From Hyperoplus lanceolatus (lineage: Eukaryota; Chordata; Actinopteri; Uranoscopiformes; Ammodytidae), in contig CM049400.1 of the NCBI GenBank assembly GCA_026929865.2, positions 12,603,501 through 12,667,500 of the forward strand: a DNA stretch of 64,000 nucleotides, given 5' to 3'. The stretch's first letter is position 1; every line of letters starts with the position of its first letter. Positions 35,211 to 64,000 of the stretch are shown here, one piece after another. The notes beneath the pieces were generated by a model, which was not told where the DNA came from, did not search any database, and saw nothing but the letters and a program-made list of their open reading frames with translations. A program made the translations under genes and the position numbers.

Positions 35211-37112
35211 CACTACTGTTCTAACTAGAAAATCCCACCGCAGTTTCTAATAAAGCACAAAAAGTTGCGCAGAATTATTGAGATCATATTTTATTGCCAC
35301 AGTTATGTGCCTTATTGTATTGGTACTTGTCACTTTGTCATGAAGATCACTATCAGTATTTTGAGTAAATAATGTAACCTGATTTCAGGTAAAGTATTTA
35401 AGACCATTTGTATTCAATGTATCTTTTTCTTGCTGGTTTGTTAAACTGATAATTATTTCAATCTGTGAATTAAATATTTCATTAAGTACTTTTTACTTAC
35501 TTAAGTAGTATTATCTATAATTGGCCATTCCATTTTTACAGTAAGCCATGCCAGTACCTAGCAAGGCCCTAGTATTGGCTTGACCTAAATGGAATAGTAT
35601 TGGCTTGAACTAAATGGAATGAAGCTAGAATTAATGCTATTAGAAAGACCTTTGCTTTACTATTATTTGTATTATTAGCTGTCTGTTTTTCTGGCAAATA
35701 AAGCCCCCATGGAACTATTTTATATAGAAAGTGAATGTTATAAATATCAAGTATCTCACAGGGTTGTTTTTGGCGCAAAGAACAAATCAAATGTCTTCGT
35801 CTGCCACAATGGTACCACTGCTGGACCAAACACTGAACACACATAGGGACCAGTGCAAGACCCACAATATAAATCCAGGGGGTGGGGGGACCTGGCTGCA
35901 GCAATCATGACAGTAAATATTTTCCTTTCAATATGACTTCAAATAGTCTACAGGGCCATAGGCAACAGGAAAAACAGTCACTGAAAATATACTGGAGGAA
36001 TGGAACCAAACACACAAATCAATATTTTTTTCTCTGATGGTTAAGATAGAGATAGCCAGTTAAAGAAACATTTCTCAAAGGGGTATTTCTTGTATTTCAA
36101 TATGTTGCTGCATCAATACCTTCTGCTGAACACTTTTAAATTGAACGATTTGGGCACGCATTTTACCTGCAAAACCAGAACAGAAAAGATTAGAAAACTC
36201 TATTAGCCTACTGCAAGTGAGGAAGTCCTTTTTCCATGGACCTATAAAGAGGCTTTTTCACAGCAGAACAAACATTTCTTGTGACAACCAATTCTAGGCT
36301 ACACACCATGGACCTATAAGAGCAACACACAGATAAGAAATGGCAGCTTTATGGACCATTGAGATTACACCGATTAAGTGTTGAGAGGTTGTTCTCCAAT
36401 AAAATGTTTAAAATTGCGGTTCATTTCCTCCTTTACCAAATTAATTGCGTTTTTGTAATAACTAACCAGGTTTCGGAGAAAACATGATTTTTTTGTCAGG
36501 CATGTCTAAGGACAGGAGGAACCTTGACGACGTGGTCCTTCAGGCGTCCCCGTTGCATAGAAACGGAAACCGTCGGACATCATGCTACACACTTTTCATA
36601 TCTGGACAAACCAGGTGTAAAGAATCAGTTAACCTTGCCTTGTGACAGACGAAATTAATATACACACAATTGTCAACCACGTGTCGATAGTACTTGTTAA
36701 CAAATGTTATCGACTCGAATTAATTTAGCGGACTGTGGACCTCTTCTAGGCTATATACAGCATAGTCTATGAACTAGTAGCTTGAAGGTAACGGTGCAAG
36801 GCTCACAGGATACTTTAAAAAGACAAATTTAGTCAATGACAGTCTCTGTACTAGTCTCAGTTTCAGCTAACGTCAGTTGTATTGATGCAAGGACCGACGA
36901 CGCAACGAAATGAGCTATATCAAGACGGAAAAACACGATGTTAACCTCGGCTAATGGTAAGCTAGCTCCTAGCTATTCTCGTAGTCATTAGTCGTCTGGT
37001 GCCATCTCTTCCAGGAGCTTAAACCATTTAGTCGGATAAATACTTTACGATTTGGCTACTACAATTATCTTAGTTAAAGCGATAGAGTTTTAAAAACCAA
37101 ACATAAAGGGAA
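35211..37112. other. odf3b-rabl2 intergenic region
   Basis: No supported exon. Carries two copies of CCATGGACCTATAA 72 bp apart (36234 and 36306). GC content rises after about 36480, consistent with the rabl2 promoter and 5'UTR. Confidence 0.5.
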
Positions 37113-37317
37113 ATGGCTGGAGACGTTGGCAGCATCCCTGAACTGGACCAAAAGAAGTACGATGCACAAGAACAAGTGAAGATCATCTGTCTGGGAGACA
37201 GCGCAGTCGGCAAATCCAAGTGAGTGTTGTCTGTGATAAGAGTAGGCTCTATATGGCTGTTTAAAGTTGTATTTTGTTCCCTGTCACTTTACATTTCTGT
37301 TGTTTTGACACATACCG

Positions 37318-37359
<42 letters not shown>

Positions 37360-39462
37360 TCAGGCTAATGGAGAGGTTTCTCATGGACGAATAGTATCCT
37401 TCATCAGAAAAACATTTTGAAGTCGTATTTTTCTATCTACCATAGTAATTACAGCCACTGTCTGCACATGTTGTTTAAGGTCAAGTTGGCATGCCTCCAC
37501 AGAATCAGATTGTTTGTCCCATGAGATTAAGATCCGACCTTAACCCTTTCTGAAGTCGTCCCCTGGAGATGTCAACCTTTGCGTTGACTCTCTACAAACA
37601 CACAGCCACTGTGGGAAACAAGACGGTAGCGGTCGGTGAGTTTTGAGCAGCCACTTTTGGTCAGCTCTGGGTCTCATTGACCTTCTGCACAATCGTTTTA
37701 CCCAGCGCATAAGGCATGCAAAGCTGAAGCAGGGATTGTATTTGATTGACAGATTTTTGGGACACCGCTGGTCAGGAGAGATTTCTGAAGTTGCATCCCT
37801 CATACTACCACAAAGCACACGCATGCATCATGGTAAGACAAACTCTTGGTTTCAAGACCGGAGCCTTTTCAGTGATCATTAAGCATGCCCTTCCAAGCAA
37901 ACTGAGAACAGTTATTTCAGATTGATGACACATAAAAGGTTCTCAATTTCTAAATATTGGCACCAATCCATAGGCTCACAAGACATATGCTTAAAACAAA
38001 ACCTTTACATTTATATGCTAGCTGTGTTCAAGTAATGCAAGAGCCACCTAACTAATGTTCAAAACTATAAAACCAGCATAAAAACTAAAACCATCTTTCA
38101 AACAATAACAACAAATAATTTTGAAACATTCAGGAGAAAACTTAACACATCACATACTCAGTCCCGCACAAGGCATGATCGTAAAGGAGTCTGTTGGTCA
38201 TTACAATAAATCTGGCCAGAGATGTCACAGAGGTTTTCCTGTGCCCTGAAGTGATTAACAAAATATTTCTGTTATTTAATGGCCTGAAAGGGTTTATCTC
38301 ACAACAATGAAGAGAGAGTGGAGCTGGGGAGGTGTCACTGTCAGCAAAGGATAATTGAAGCATTCTGTAAACATTTGCTTTTTCTCTTAGGTGTTTGATG
38401 TTCAAAGGAAGATAACATATAAGAATCTACCCACTTGGTATAAGGAGCTAAGAGAGTACAGGCCGGAGATACCCTGTTGTGTGGTCGCCAACAAAATTGA
38501 CGGTGAGCCTGGCTCTGAAACTGCCCATAACACTGACTATTCAGTATAACAGTTGTATTGAATGTTTGTCCTTTTTTTTTACCACATTGTGTATTTGTTA
38601 AATCCATTTGAATAGTTTGACCAACAAAATTGACTCAAGTCTGTTTTTTTTTCTGCAGCTGATTTGAAGATGACACAGAAAACCTTTAACTTTGGGAAGA
38701 AGCAAGGACTCCCTTTTTACTTTGTATCAGCAGCCGATGGGACTAATGTAGTTAAGGTTTGACATTTGACTTTACTGTATATTCTCCTGCAGTATTCTTC
38801 TCAGGGATCCCTATGGTCACTTCTTCTTGCACTACAAACTTTAGCATACAGTTAACTATGTCATTGTGAAACGTCAGTCATCAAAATGTTCTGCCAATAA
38901 TTCAGTATGATCTCATAAATTGTCCAGAGCACTTTACTGTCCCTGTGTAGCGATAGTTCTGACTGTTATCTGTCACAACAGATGTTCAGAGACATGATCA
39001 AGAGAGCAGTGGACTACAAGTTAAATCCCAGTGACTTCATGGATGAAGTGCTGCAAGAATTAGAGGTACACACCTGTCTGAATACTAACACTGTCTAAGC
39101 ACTGATGTTTTCATCTTTTAAATTGGTGTAGTTTTATACTGCCCATGTTTTTATCATCTAATAAACTCCATAACTGGTCTATAATCTGCCATTGTTGTGT
39201 CATTCAATAGCAAATGATCAGACGCTTAAACAAAAGTGCTAATGAACTCCAAAACAGTTCACTTTTTTGTTCATGGGGAAAATGCATTCACCAATTTGCT
39301 CTCTTTGTTGCTAAAATGTCTCCGCTTTTCTGACTGAAAACATGTGTTGTATTAATGTCATGTGTTGTACTCATGTTTTAGAACTTTGACCTGGAGAAGA
39401 CAGAAGACAATTCAGAGGCAGATGAGGATGGATTGAAAGCAGAGAGCCCAGAGTTGGTCTGA
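37113..39462 (+). CDS. rabl2: RAB-like protein 2
   Basis: Atypical small GTPase that is recruited to the ciliary base by CEP19 and, when GTP-bound, binds IFT-B and promotes its entry into cilia. Exons 37113-37219, 37364-37393, 37556-37635, 37753-37832, 38391-38502, 38659-38756, 38982-39065 and 39382-39462 total 672 nt (223 aa), near human RABL2B (about 229). Visible motifs are KIICLGDSAVGKSKLMERF (P-loop), STFALTLYKHTATV, DFWDTAGQERF, SYYHKAHACIMVFDVQRK, NKID, YFVSAADGTNVVK and NPSDFMDEVLQELENF. The C-terminus is acidic and has no prenylation cysteines, as expected for RABL2. Exon 2 is only 30 nt. It is followed tail-to-tail by shank3, as in mammals. Confidence 0.94.
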
Positions 39463-39827
39463 TCAACATTTACGAATCCCTCCTATAGTCTCATTATAGA
39501 TAATTGTTCCTCCGGGATTGATGCTGTGAATAGACTATGCTTTAAGGGAACATGTCAGACATCTCTTATTCTCTGTGAAGGACCACCATCAACAGGCACT
39601 TGCGTTGTCCTTATGTAGTCTTGGTGATCTGCTTTTATACCATCGGTTTCTAACTCTAGCACTGGAGGTTGGCAGATATTATTTTAGGTTTTAAGTTACT
39701 TCACCTTCATCTATCCAGTGACATTGGCAGGGAAATTAACCCACTAGAATAATTAGAAATTGTGTTTACCGAGTTCATTTGTTTTAGTATGTTCATTCAT
39801 ACTTTTTATAGCAATATCTACTATGGT

Positions 39828-39858
<31 letters not shown>

Positions 39859-40400
39859 GTGTGTGTGTGTGTGAGTAATGAGATTGTGAAGCATAGAAAA
39901 AAAAACACTGACAGTGCAAAGAACATTTGCTGCTGTTCCTTGATATGTGTGTAGTACCAGCGGGATCTGTTGGCTGCTTTTGTTCATTCATTTTATGATG
40001 GAAATTCTGTTTTTTCAGCGCCTTTTTTTTTTTAATGAAAATTGAATGTGGAATGTAAGCAAATTTGTATCACGCGCCTCTTTTACGACTCCAACAGTAG
40101 GCACAAGAGCACAGAGTTCTCAACTTGTATTACAAGGTGCAGCTGCCAGTCATGTATTGAACTTGTGAAATGGTCAGCCAGCTGTGTCCTTAATGATGGA
40201 TTTTAGTGTGTTCTGTATATTCATTCAAAGCAGCAGGAATGTTGACTGAAAAACTTAAAACTAATTTTCTGGCAGAATGTGACACTCAGTTTAACCCTCC
40301 ATTCAATTTCTTGATGTGCAATCAGATGATGTACACAGAAACCATGTACATTTCCTATTTATATTTGACTGTATTGTGTACCATTCACTCGCAATAAATT
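39463..40400 (+). other. rabl2 3'UTR
   Basis: No coding signal. An AT/GT repeat lies at about 39831-39872, and AATAAA at about 40394 is the likely poly(A) signal. Confidence 0.6.
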
Positions 40401-40481
40401 ACACTGGAATTATAATTTCACTACTGAGACATTGAATTAGCAGGAAAAAGACTTTTATGCAGTTCATGTTTTAATTATAAA

Positions 40482-43400
40482 TTTATTACATAATATAACA
40501 AACATATATCTCTGTGGTGGAGATATCCTGGGCAACATCTCAGGTCTTGCCTCAATCTTCACTATCGCCCTTCTCTGCAAATGAAGAATTATTAGGAAGC
40601 TTCTGGTTAACTTAGATATCAGCTTTTTCTTCAAGGAATAAAAATTATTTCAAATGCTGTACGCGTCCAGAAGTGGTAAATGATTATCCTGGCCGTTGGA
40701 TGCTGAGAAGGGGAGGCTGTGAGCCAGTGAGACAAGGCTGAGGCGTTGCAGTGATACATCCACCATTCTAAACTTCACAGTGCAAACAAGGAGAAAACCA
40801 ACAATGAAAGAAAAAACCCCTTTGATGATAAGATCACTGGTTCCCGTGGGTGACCAGACCCCAGTGGGTTTTTTAAAAGGTTACACTGCTCCCGCTACAC
40901 TATATAGATTGTGCTTTGTTGATTACAAAATAAGACAAAGATAATCCTTCACCAAACTCATTTGACCTAATGATGTGTTAGTCTATCACACGTTGCTATT
41001 TAGCATCATTTTGCATCTGTATTTGTGGTAAACCTACATGACCAGCCTCTGACCAGGTATTCACTATAGCATTGTTTGTTCTAACCAGGCCAGCCTGTGT
41101 GAGTCGAGACTGTATACATTCACCTCTTAGGTGTTTGTGTTTTTCTGTATCTTGATGGGAACAGTAAGTCAAGCTGAATAATAACCATCACAGTAAAATC
41201 AAGCAATTGTGATACTCTGTCTCAAAACTTAAGTAGAAATCTTAATGCAAAGCTCACAGGTAAGATATACACAGGCTATATATAATATATATAGATGCAA
41301 TATATGGATTACATCTATATATATTTTTATATATATATATGCATTAGCCTGCTTCTATACAAAATAATAATGAACTGCATTCCCATCTGTAGGAAATACA
41401 GAAGGATCTAACAAATGTCTGTAGTTCTCAAGATTTCCAGGAGATGGCACCATGTTATTGAGTCTAACAGCTCAATAATGCTGTAACTAAGATAGTCCTA
41501 AAGCAATGACAATATACAGTTAAAAGTTAAGTAATTTTTTGGCACATTTTTCCTTTGTGTTGTTTGTTCCTCACTGGATCACCTCACATAGCATATCCAA
41601 AAACTCAGAACATGAAGGTCTGAAAAAGGAAAAAGGAGTGCTGCCAGAGTGTGTGGAGGGGAAGAAGCGCAAATGCCATCTGGAAATGGGTGTACAAAAC
41701 AGTGACACTGCATAAGCTGTACCTACACAGATAAGGTGTGTTTGAGTTGTCTGTTATATAAAATCGGACTATGTTTCATTCAATACCCTGTTCTTATCTA
41801 TCTCTCTGTCTGTCTGGGCAGAGTAGTCCACTTTGAAAGATGCTACTCAGAACAAAACAAATATACAGAACCTTGATCGATCTGGAATAGAAGATGACTG
41901 TATGTGTGCATTCTGGTTGGGTGTGTATGTACTCTCTGTGTGTGTGTGTGTGTAACACAGCCACTTCCGGGAATCTCTGATGGTAATACGGTAAGGCTAT
42001 AGTGGACTAACTCCAAAGATGTAAACCCTAACAATCAACCACACACACTCACTGTAACGTGCATTCTCTCGGTCTCTCAAACAAATACGCACCATAAAAT
42101 CAACACAAACAAGTGTTTGCACACAGTCATACACACACGGTGAAGAGGACCGTCCACACAGAGATTCGGGGACTCCAGATACATGCATGCGCTTGGACGT
42201 TGGGTGGCTTTTATGTTAGCACCTTGTCACCTTATTTTGTGCAAATCATCCCCTAGTTCATAGTTCAGAGTTCAAAAGTTCAAGAGTTCATAGAAAGAAT
42301 AAAATCTGCTCACCTTTTTCACAGGTGGTTAACTATGCATATATGCCAAACATTCATATATAGATCTATATACTTTTTGTTTTTTCAAAAATTTATACGA
42401 AATCTATTATATATACATTGCTTGTGATTGTTTAAAAAAAAGCAAATATTTGTAGTTTGTTCATTTTTACAAGTGTAAGTAGGTTGAGAGTAGACAGCAT
42501 ATTCTTTTTTTTCTGTCTCTTTTCTGTCACTCTAAAATTCAAATGAGAGAAAGATTTAACACAGATTTCCACACGCTACAAAATCTACCCACAGTGTCCG
42601 AGGGTAACGAATCCACAGAGAAGAAAAATAAAAGAAAACGATAGAAAACATTTAACATAAAAATGTCCAATGAGTCAGAAGAAGAAAAAAAATCAGTGAG
42701 GTCACAGTGAGGCAGTGAGTGCTATTCCTACAATCCAGACACAACATTATATTCAACACCCTCTTTTACAAACTGCTAGCAAAAAAAAAGAAGATGCACA
42801 CAACTTCTCATCAAGTGAAAATGCCTTGACGTACCGACTGGATGCTGCGGATAAAGATTATTACCTGGCCTTCTGTTATGGATAAAATGCTATACCTTGG
42901 ATGAATAAATGTCACTGTTTCTCACTGCCACAGAAGCTACTTATGAGTACAATTGTAGATTTTTTTTTTATTGTTAAAGAAAAATTGTTTTTTTTTTTTA
43001 CAACCTGGGTCTTATTTTTTGAGTTTTGGCTGCTTCCGTTTATGATAATATTTTACTCACTAAGTAAATCCTAGAGATACAGGGAAGCAGTTGATGTTGT
43101 AAAACAAATCCAGGTTGTAAAATACAGAATTTTCTTTAAGACCTTGCAGAGACTTTCCCATCCCCACAGCCTGATAAACTACATACACACTTTCTGCAGT
43201 GGGAGAAGGGCACATACTTAATGTCGAGCTAAATTAAGCCATGACAAGCTTTTGTTGATTATACTTCACGTTAAAGTACATTTTAATTCAACAGTTTGAG
43301 CTTAAATTGGATGGGTTCCCACTACTGGAACTTAATAGTAGGTTCCTGCTGTGAAAAATAAAATCTAAAAGAGATTTATGTTATCTGGCTCTTCTGTAAT

Positions 43401-44997
43401 CATTTTCTCTCTACTGGTGATGAGAAAACCTCCACTGTTTATCTTATCTTGACCTCCTTTTTCCCATTATAGCAGACCTTGAGCAGCCTGGTCTGAGAAG
43501 CATTACCAGGGGTGATGAAAGGGATGGAAATTGTACTTGCCCTCTCAGATTTCTTTCAAACTGTGCTGGTGTACCAAAGTCCTCCCAGGTAAGAATTGAA
43601 AAAGGATACAACAACATCTCCATGCTGGTGCGCCCTACTTCCATCCCTGAGTGATTCACAGGCAAAATATGAAAAGCCCCTTTAATCAATAAGCTGTGCC
43701 TCATGTTGTTGTCCTTACTGTATGTTGTTGTAGATCTGCAGCTGAAGCAGTAGGGATGGGTGTGTCACCTGGGGTCTTAGCCTCACATTACGGGATGCCC
43801 TTTAGTATGAAGGAAGACCGCAAGAAAAATAAAAAACAAACAACAAACTTTATGTCCAAGACATGATGCAACTCCTCATGCTACGGTTCAAGAAAAGGGT
43901 GACCATAAGGAAAGTTGTATACCTATGACAAAAATTTCATTTCCATTATCTAGATACTTTTTTATCTTTTTTATTTCAAATATATATTTATATATTTATA
44001 TGTATATAATTAGTAGAAATTAGTAAACTATTGGTGGAATAAACTTAAAGATTTATCTCTCTGCCTTCTATACTAAAAACCAAAAACAGGCGCAGATTAA
44101 TTTATTACATTTCCTCTTTGCAACATTGTCTTTTCTTCTGAAAGCTATATTTAGATACATATATATCATATTATATAATACCTATATATAATATTCCCTT
44201 TGGAAAAACCCAAAAAAATTGATTATGAAAAAAGCCACGAGTGTTGGTTAAACATTCTCCAAATATAATAGATAGCACAGTCTGGATACCAGGGCGGAGG
44301 GGTTTTTCTCCTGTGGTTTATTTTTGTGGAGCTCCGCCTCTGGGCTCTAAAGTCTTCGGTTTAAAAACAACAGCAGGTATAAGAGAAGACACACCTTTTC
44401 AGAGCTGTGTCAGCACTTTGTCCATAGTCCTGTGTTCATCACTGATGATCTCTGTATAAATACTTTGAAAGGCAACTGAGCTTTCTGTTTGGAACAAATA
44501 TTCTTCCTCCACCTCCTTTACTCAAACTGCAGAGGGCTTTCAGAGGCCTAAGGGATGGAGGGACAGAGGTAGAGACCAGAGGAGGGGACAGCGAAGACGA
44601 CAGAGAGTGTGGGTGTCACTGGGGGGATAACTGAAGCTTTCACAGATCAAATATTTTACTTGGAGCTCATGTGATTCTCTTCGGCTAAGAAAGAACAGAG
44701 CTCATCTTCGAGGTTTGTTTTAATTGGCAAGGAAATGGGCAGACACTAAGGGTCGACTGGGGGGGGGGGGGGGCAATGAATTGACTCCTCCTCGTCAGTG
44801 CAGGATACTAATGTGTAACGCAAATGTAAAGTGTCATTGAGGACAGCAGGTAAACATTTGTGATGGAAAACATAAAAGCAGCCAGCGTAAAAGAGGAGCG
44901 GTTCCATATCGTTTCTCTTTCATCAACTCGACATCTTGCCCCATTCAGTCGTCATCTCTTTCCCCAATCTGTTGCTTTGTCTCAGTCAGGGCAGGGG
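40482..44997 (-). other. Probable shank3 3'UTR
   Basis: 4.5 kb downstream of the shank3 stop with no supported exon on either strand. A minus-strand AATAAA at 40487-40482 could end the transcript less than 100 bp from the rabl2 poly(A) site. The true end may be nearer the stop codon. Confidence 0.5.
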
Positions 44998-63659
<18,662 letters not shown>

Positions 63660-64000
63660 CTAAGAGAACATGCACACAAAGAAAGAATATGACAGAAGTG
63701 TAACCTCGTTTTCTTCATGTTTTCCACAATGCTGATGACATTAAAGCTTCCATAATTCCTAAAGTGTGGTCAGTCAGGGGGAGATACTTGATATAATCAA
63801 AGTTCAATACAATTATGCATCAAGCAGCCTCTCATTTGTGTTAAAAAAATATGCTTTATAAATCTTTATGTAGTGAATATTCACACACATTTATAACCCT
63901 CTTTGCAAACCACGTGGAACATCAACACACTCACCATACGGCAAAAAAAAACAATTGTTCTTCTCTGTCATCACCATGTTCACCATTGAGATGAATACAG
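63660..64000. other. shank3 intron at right edge
   Basis: The intron upstream of the PDZ exon. No further shank3 exon is visible before the window ends. Confidence 0.6.

Noticed and set aside
40500-44997. Possible extra gene between rabl2 and shank3
   Set aside because: Only short ORFs without splice context or domains; better explained as shank3 3'UTR.

Overview
The window is vertebrate nuclear DNA and almost certainly from a teleost fish. The protein-coding genes are split into many short exons with GT/AG introns. The intergenic and intronic DNA holds long CA/GT and ATT microsatellites, Tc1, hAT, piggyBac-like and DIRS elements typical of fish genomes, and gene order matches part of human 22q13.33 (ODF3B, RABL2B, SHANK3). 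I cannot name the species.

Layout, left to right: agbl2 (+, 131-13314, cytosolic carboxypeptidase acting on tubulin); tmem17 (-, 14002-16253, ciliary transition-zone protein); a 333-bp head-to-head promoter interval; a class II ARF GTPase, best fit arf5 (+, 16587-21274, 3'UTR to about 22.6 kb); ptpdc1 (+, 24617-29066, dual-specificity-type phosphatase); odf3b/cimap1b (+, 31391-35210, STPGP-repeat axonemal protein); rabl2 (+, 37113-39462, IFT-linked GTPase); and the 3' two-thirds of shank3 (-, 63659-44998, postsynaptic scaffold), which runs off the right edge. For the six complete gene models I joined exons at visible splice sites. Each model gives an open frame whose exon lengths sum to a multiple of three (agbl2 1013 aa, tmem17 186, arf 180, ptpdc1 644, odf3b 257, rabl2 223). 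The shank3 part covers 1226 residues from the PDZ domain to the SAM domain.

Five of the seven genes (agbl2, tmem17, ptpdc1, odf3b, rabl2) belong to families tied to cilia or flagella, and ARF4/5 proteins act in membrane traffic that feeds cilia. In humans most of these genes are on different chromosomes, so this is either a fish-specific cluster or chance.

Mobile DNA sits mainly in introns. There is a 4.2-kb hAT element with a perfect 8-bp target duplication in agbl2, TTAA-type elements with nested ends in tmem17, a GGGGCCGTATTCAC-ended element and a hAT transposase fossil in the arf gene, a hAT MITE in odf3b, and a degenerate Tc1 copy in shank3. The most striking is a DIRS-type tyrosine-recombinase retrotransposon (48432-52736) in the large shank3 intron. 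It has the full split-terminal architecture: inverted repeats, an internal complementary region matching both outer ends without mismatch, and a GTT at each junction. Its reverse transcriptase and recombinase frames are broken, and it lies inside an older hAT MITE that keeps its own 8-bp target duplication.
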